Assembly (NCBI GenBank): GCA_943735955.1
Contig: OX030958.1
Location: 2,611,531-2,675,530 of the forward strand
Direction: 5' to 3'
DNA length: 64,000 nucleotides
Source: Piscicola geometra
Lineage: Eukaryota; Annelida; Clitellata; Hirudinida; Piscicolidae
Shown here: positions 62,641-64,000 of the stretch, piece by piece
How positions within the stretch are numbered: position 1 is the first letter of the stretch
Layout: the number at the start of each line of letters is the position of its first letter
Translations under genes and position numbers: made by a program
The notes under the pieces: generated by a model
What the model was told of the DNA's origin: nothing
What the model saw: the letters and a program-made list of their open reading frames with translations, nothing else
The model's database searches: none

Positions 62641-64000
62641 GGTGGTGTGAGGAGGTTGTTGTTGTTGGTGGGGTGGGGAGGTTGTTGTTGTTGGTGGGAT
62701 GAGGAGGATGTTGTTGTTGGTGGGGTGAGGAGGTTGTTGTTGTTGGTGGGGTGAGGAGGTTGTTGTTGGTGGTGGTGGGGTGAAGAGGTTGTTGTTGTTG
62801 GTGGGGTGAGGAGGTTGTTGTTGTTGGTGGGGTGAGGAGGTTGTTGTTGGTGGTGGGGTGAGGAGGTTGTTGTTGTTGGTGGGATGAGGAGGTTGTTGTT
62901 GGTGGTGGGGTGAGAAGGTTGTTGTTGTTGGTGGGGTGAGAAGGTTGTTGTTGGTGGTGGGGTGAGGAGGTTGTTGTTGTTGTTGGTGGGATGAGGAGGT
63001 TGTTGTTGGTGGTGGGGTGAGGAGGTTGTTGTTGTTGGTGGGATGAGGAGGTTGTTGTTGTTGGTGGGGTGAGGAGGTTGTTGTTGGTGGTGGGGTGAGG
63101 AGGTTGTTGTTGTTGGTGGGATGAGGAGGTTGTTGTTGGTGGTGGGGTGAGGAGGTTGTTGTTGTTGGTGGGATGAGGAGGTTGTTGTTGTTGGTGGGGT
63201 GAGAAGGTTGTTGTTGTTGGTGGGATGAGGAGGTTGTTGTTGTTGGTGGGGTGAGGAGGTTGTTGTTGTTGGTGGTGGGGTGAAGAGGTTGTTGTTGTTG
63301 GTGGGGTGAGGAGGTTATTGTTGTTGGTGGGGTGAGGAGGTTGTTGTTGTTGGTGGGGTGAGGAGGTTATTGTTGGTGGTGGGGTGAGGAGGTTGTTGTT
63401 GTTGGTGGGATAAGGAGGTTGTTGTTGTTGGTGGGATGAGGAGGTTGTTGTTGTTGGTGGGGTGGGGAGGTTGTTGTTGGTGGTGGGGTGAGGAGGTTGT
63501 TGTTGTTGGTGGGGTGAGAAGGTTGTTGTTGTTGGTGGAGTGAGGAGGTTGTTGTTGTTGGTGGGGTGAGGAGGTTATTGTTGGTGGTGGGGTGAGGAGG
63601 TTGTTGTTGTTGGTGGGATAAGGAGGTTGTTGTTGTTGGTGGGATGAGGAGGTTGTTGTTGTTGGTGGGGTGGGGAGGTTGTTGTTGGTGGTGGGGTGAG
63701 GAGGTTGTTGTTGTTGGTGGGGTGAGAAGGTTGTTGTTGTTGGTGGAGTGAGGAGGTTGTTGTTGTTGGTGGAGTGGGGAGGTTGTTGTTGTTGGTGGGA
63801 TGAGGAGGTTGTTGTTGTTGGTGGAATGAAGAGGTTGTTGTTGGTGGGGTGGGGAGGTTGTTGTTGTTGGTGGGATGAGAAGGTTGTTGTTGTTGGTGGG
63901 ATGAGGAGGTTGTTGTTGTTGGTGGGATGAGGAGGTTGTTGTTGGTGGTGGGATAAGGAGGTTGTTGTTGTTGGTGGGATGAAGAGGTTGTTGTTGTTGG
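62641..64000. repeat. 26-bp minisatellite, right part, to the window edge
   Basis: The same 26-bp unit as at 57986-58869, about 52 copies. It contains a larger direct duplication: the stretch around 63340-63530 recurs at about 63570-63750 with the same variant order (GGTTATTGTTGGTGG, then GGGATAAGG, GGGATGAGG, GGGGTGGGG). The array continues beyond the window. Confidence 0.95.

Overview
This window is nuclear DNA of an intron-rich invertebrate animal. It carries spliceosomal genes with GT-AG introns, a Distal-less homeobox gene whose homeodomain is split at the site typical of the family, an intact LRR scaffold gene of the SHOC2 (Sur-8/SOC-2) family, hAT-type and foldback-type DNA transposons and a tRNA-derived SINE. 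The homeodomain is closest in my memory to protostome Distal-less. I cannot name the species.

Layout from left to right. Positions 1-30720 are one uninterrupted 41-bp satellite of about 750 units. It lies inside an intron of a minus-strand SHOC2 orthologue. Positions 30962-40860 hold the first 13 coding exons of SHOC2 (461 codons, minus strand, all junction phases consistent); the remaining C-terminal exons lie beyond the left edge. Many SHOC2 introns are filled by their own private minisatellite that touches a splice site. Positions 40861-41918 are a shared intergenic promoter region. Positions 41919-47698 hold a plus-strand RAB3IP/RAB3IL1 (Rabin8/GRAB, Sec2-type Rab GEF) orthologue in ten exons, with a degenerate 2.2-kb hAT transposon in one intron. 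Positions 47699-51484 are AT-rich intergenic DNA. Positions 51565-54305 are a three-exon minus-strand Distal-less/Dlx gene of about 500 aa. Positions 54306-57287 are intergenic, with a candidate promoter block and a tRNA-derived SINE. From 57288 to the right edge are the last two exons of a minus-strand gene resembling HYLS1. Its upstream intron is a 26-bp minisatellite split by a 3.77-kb element with long inverted termini built from 16-bp tandem repeats and flanked by a 9-bp duplication.

The most unusual property is the relation between introns and tandem repeats. Arrays start or stop exactly at splice junctions. In several introns the repeat unit is a copy of the splice junction itself: donors of SHOC2 exons 5, 8 and 10, and the acceptor of exon 12. 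Arrays beside other acceptors, and the 30.7-kb satellite, carry almost no AG dinucleotide on the transcribed strand. The very long open reading frames in these arrays (up to about 1000 codons) are products of stop-free short repeats and are not annotated as genes.

Gene names rest on remembered family sequences, not on a database search. Exon borders were set by protein similarity, GT-AG signals and phase agreement.
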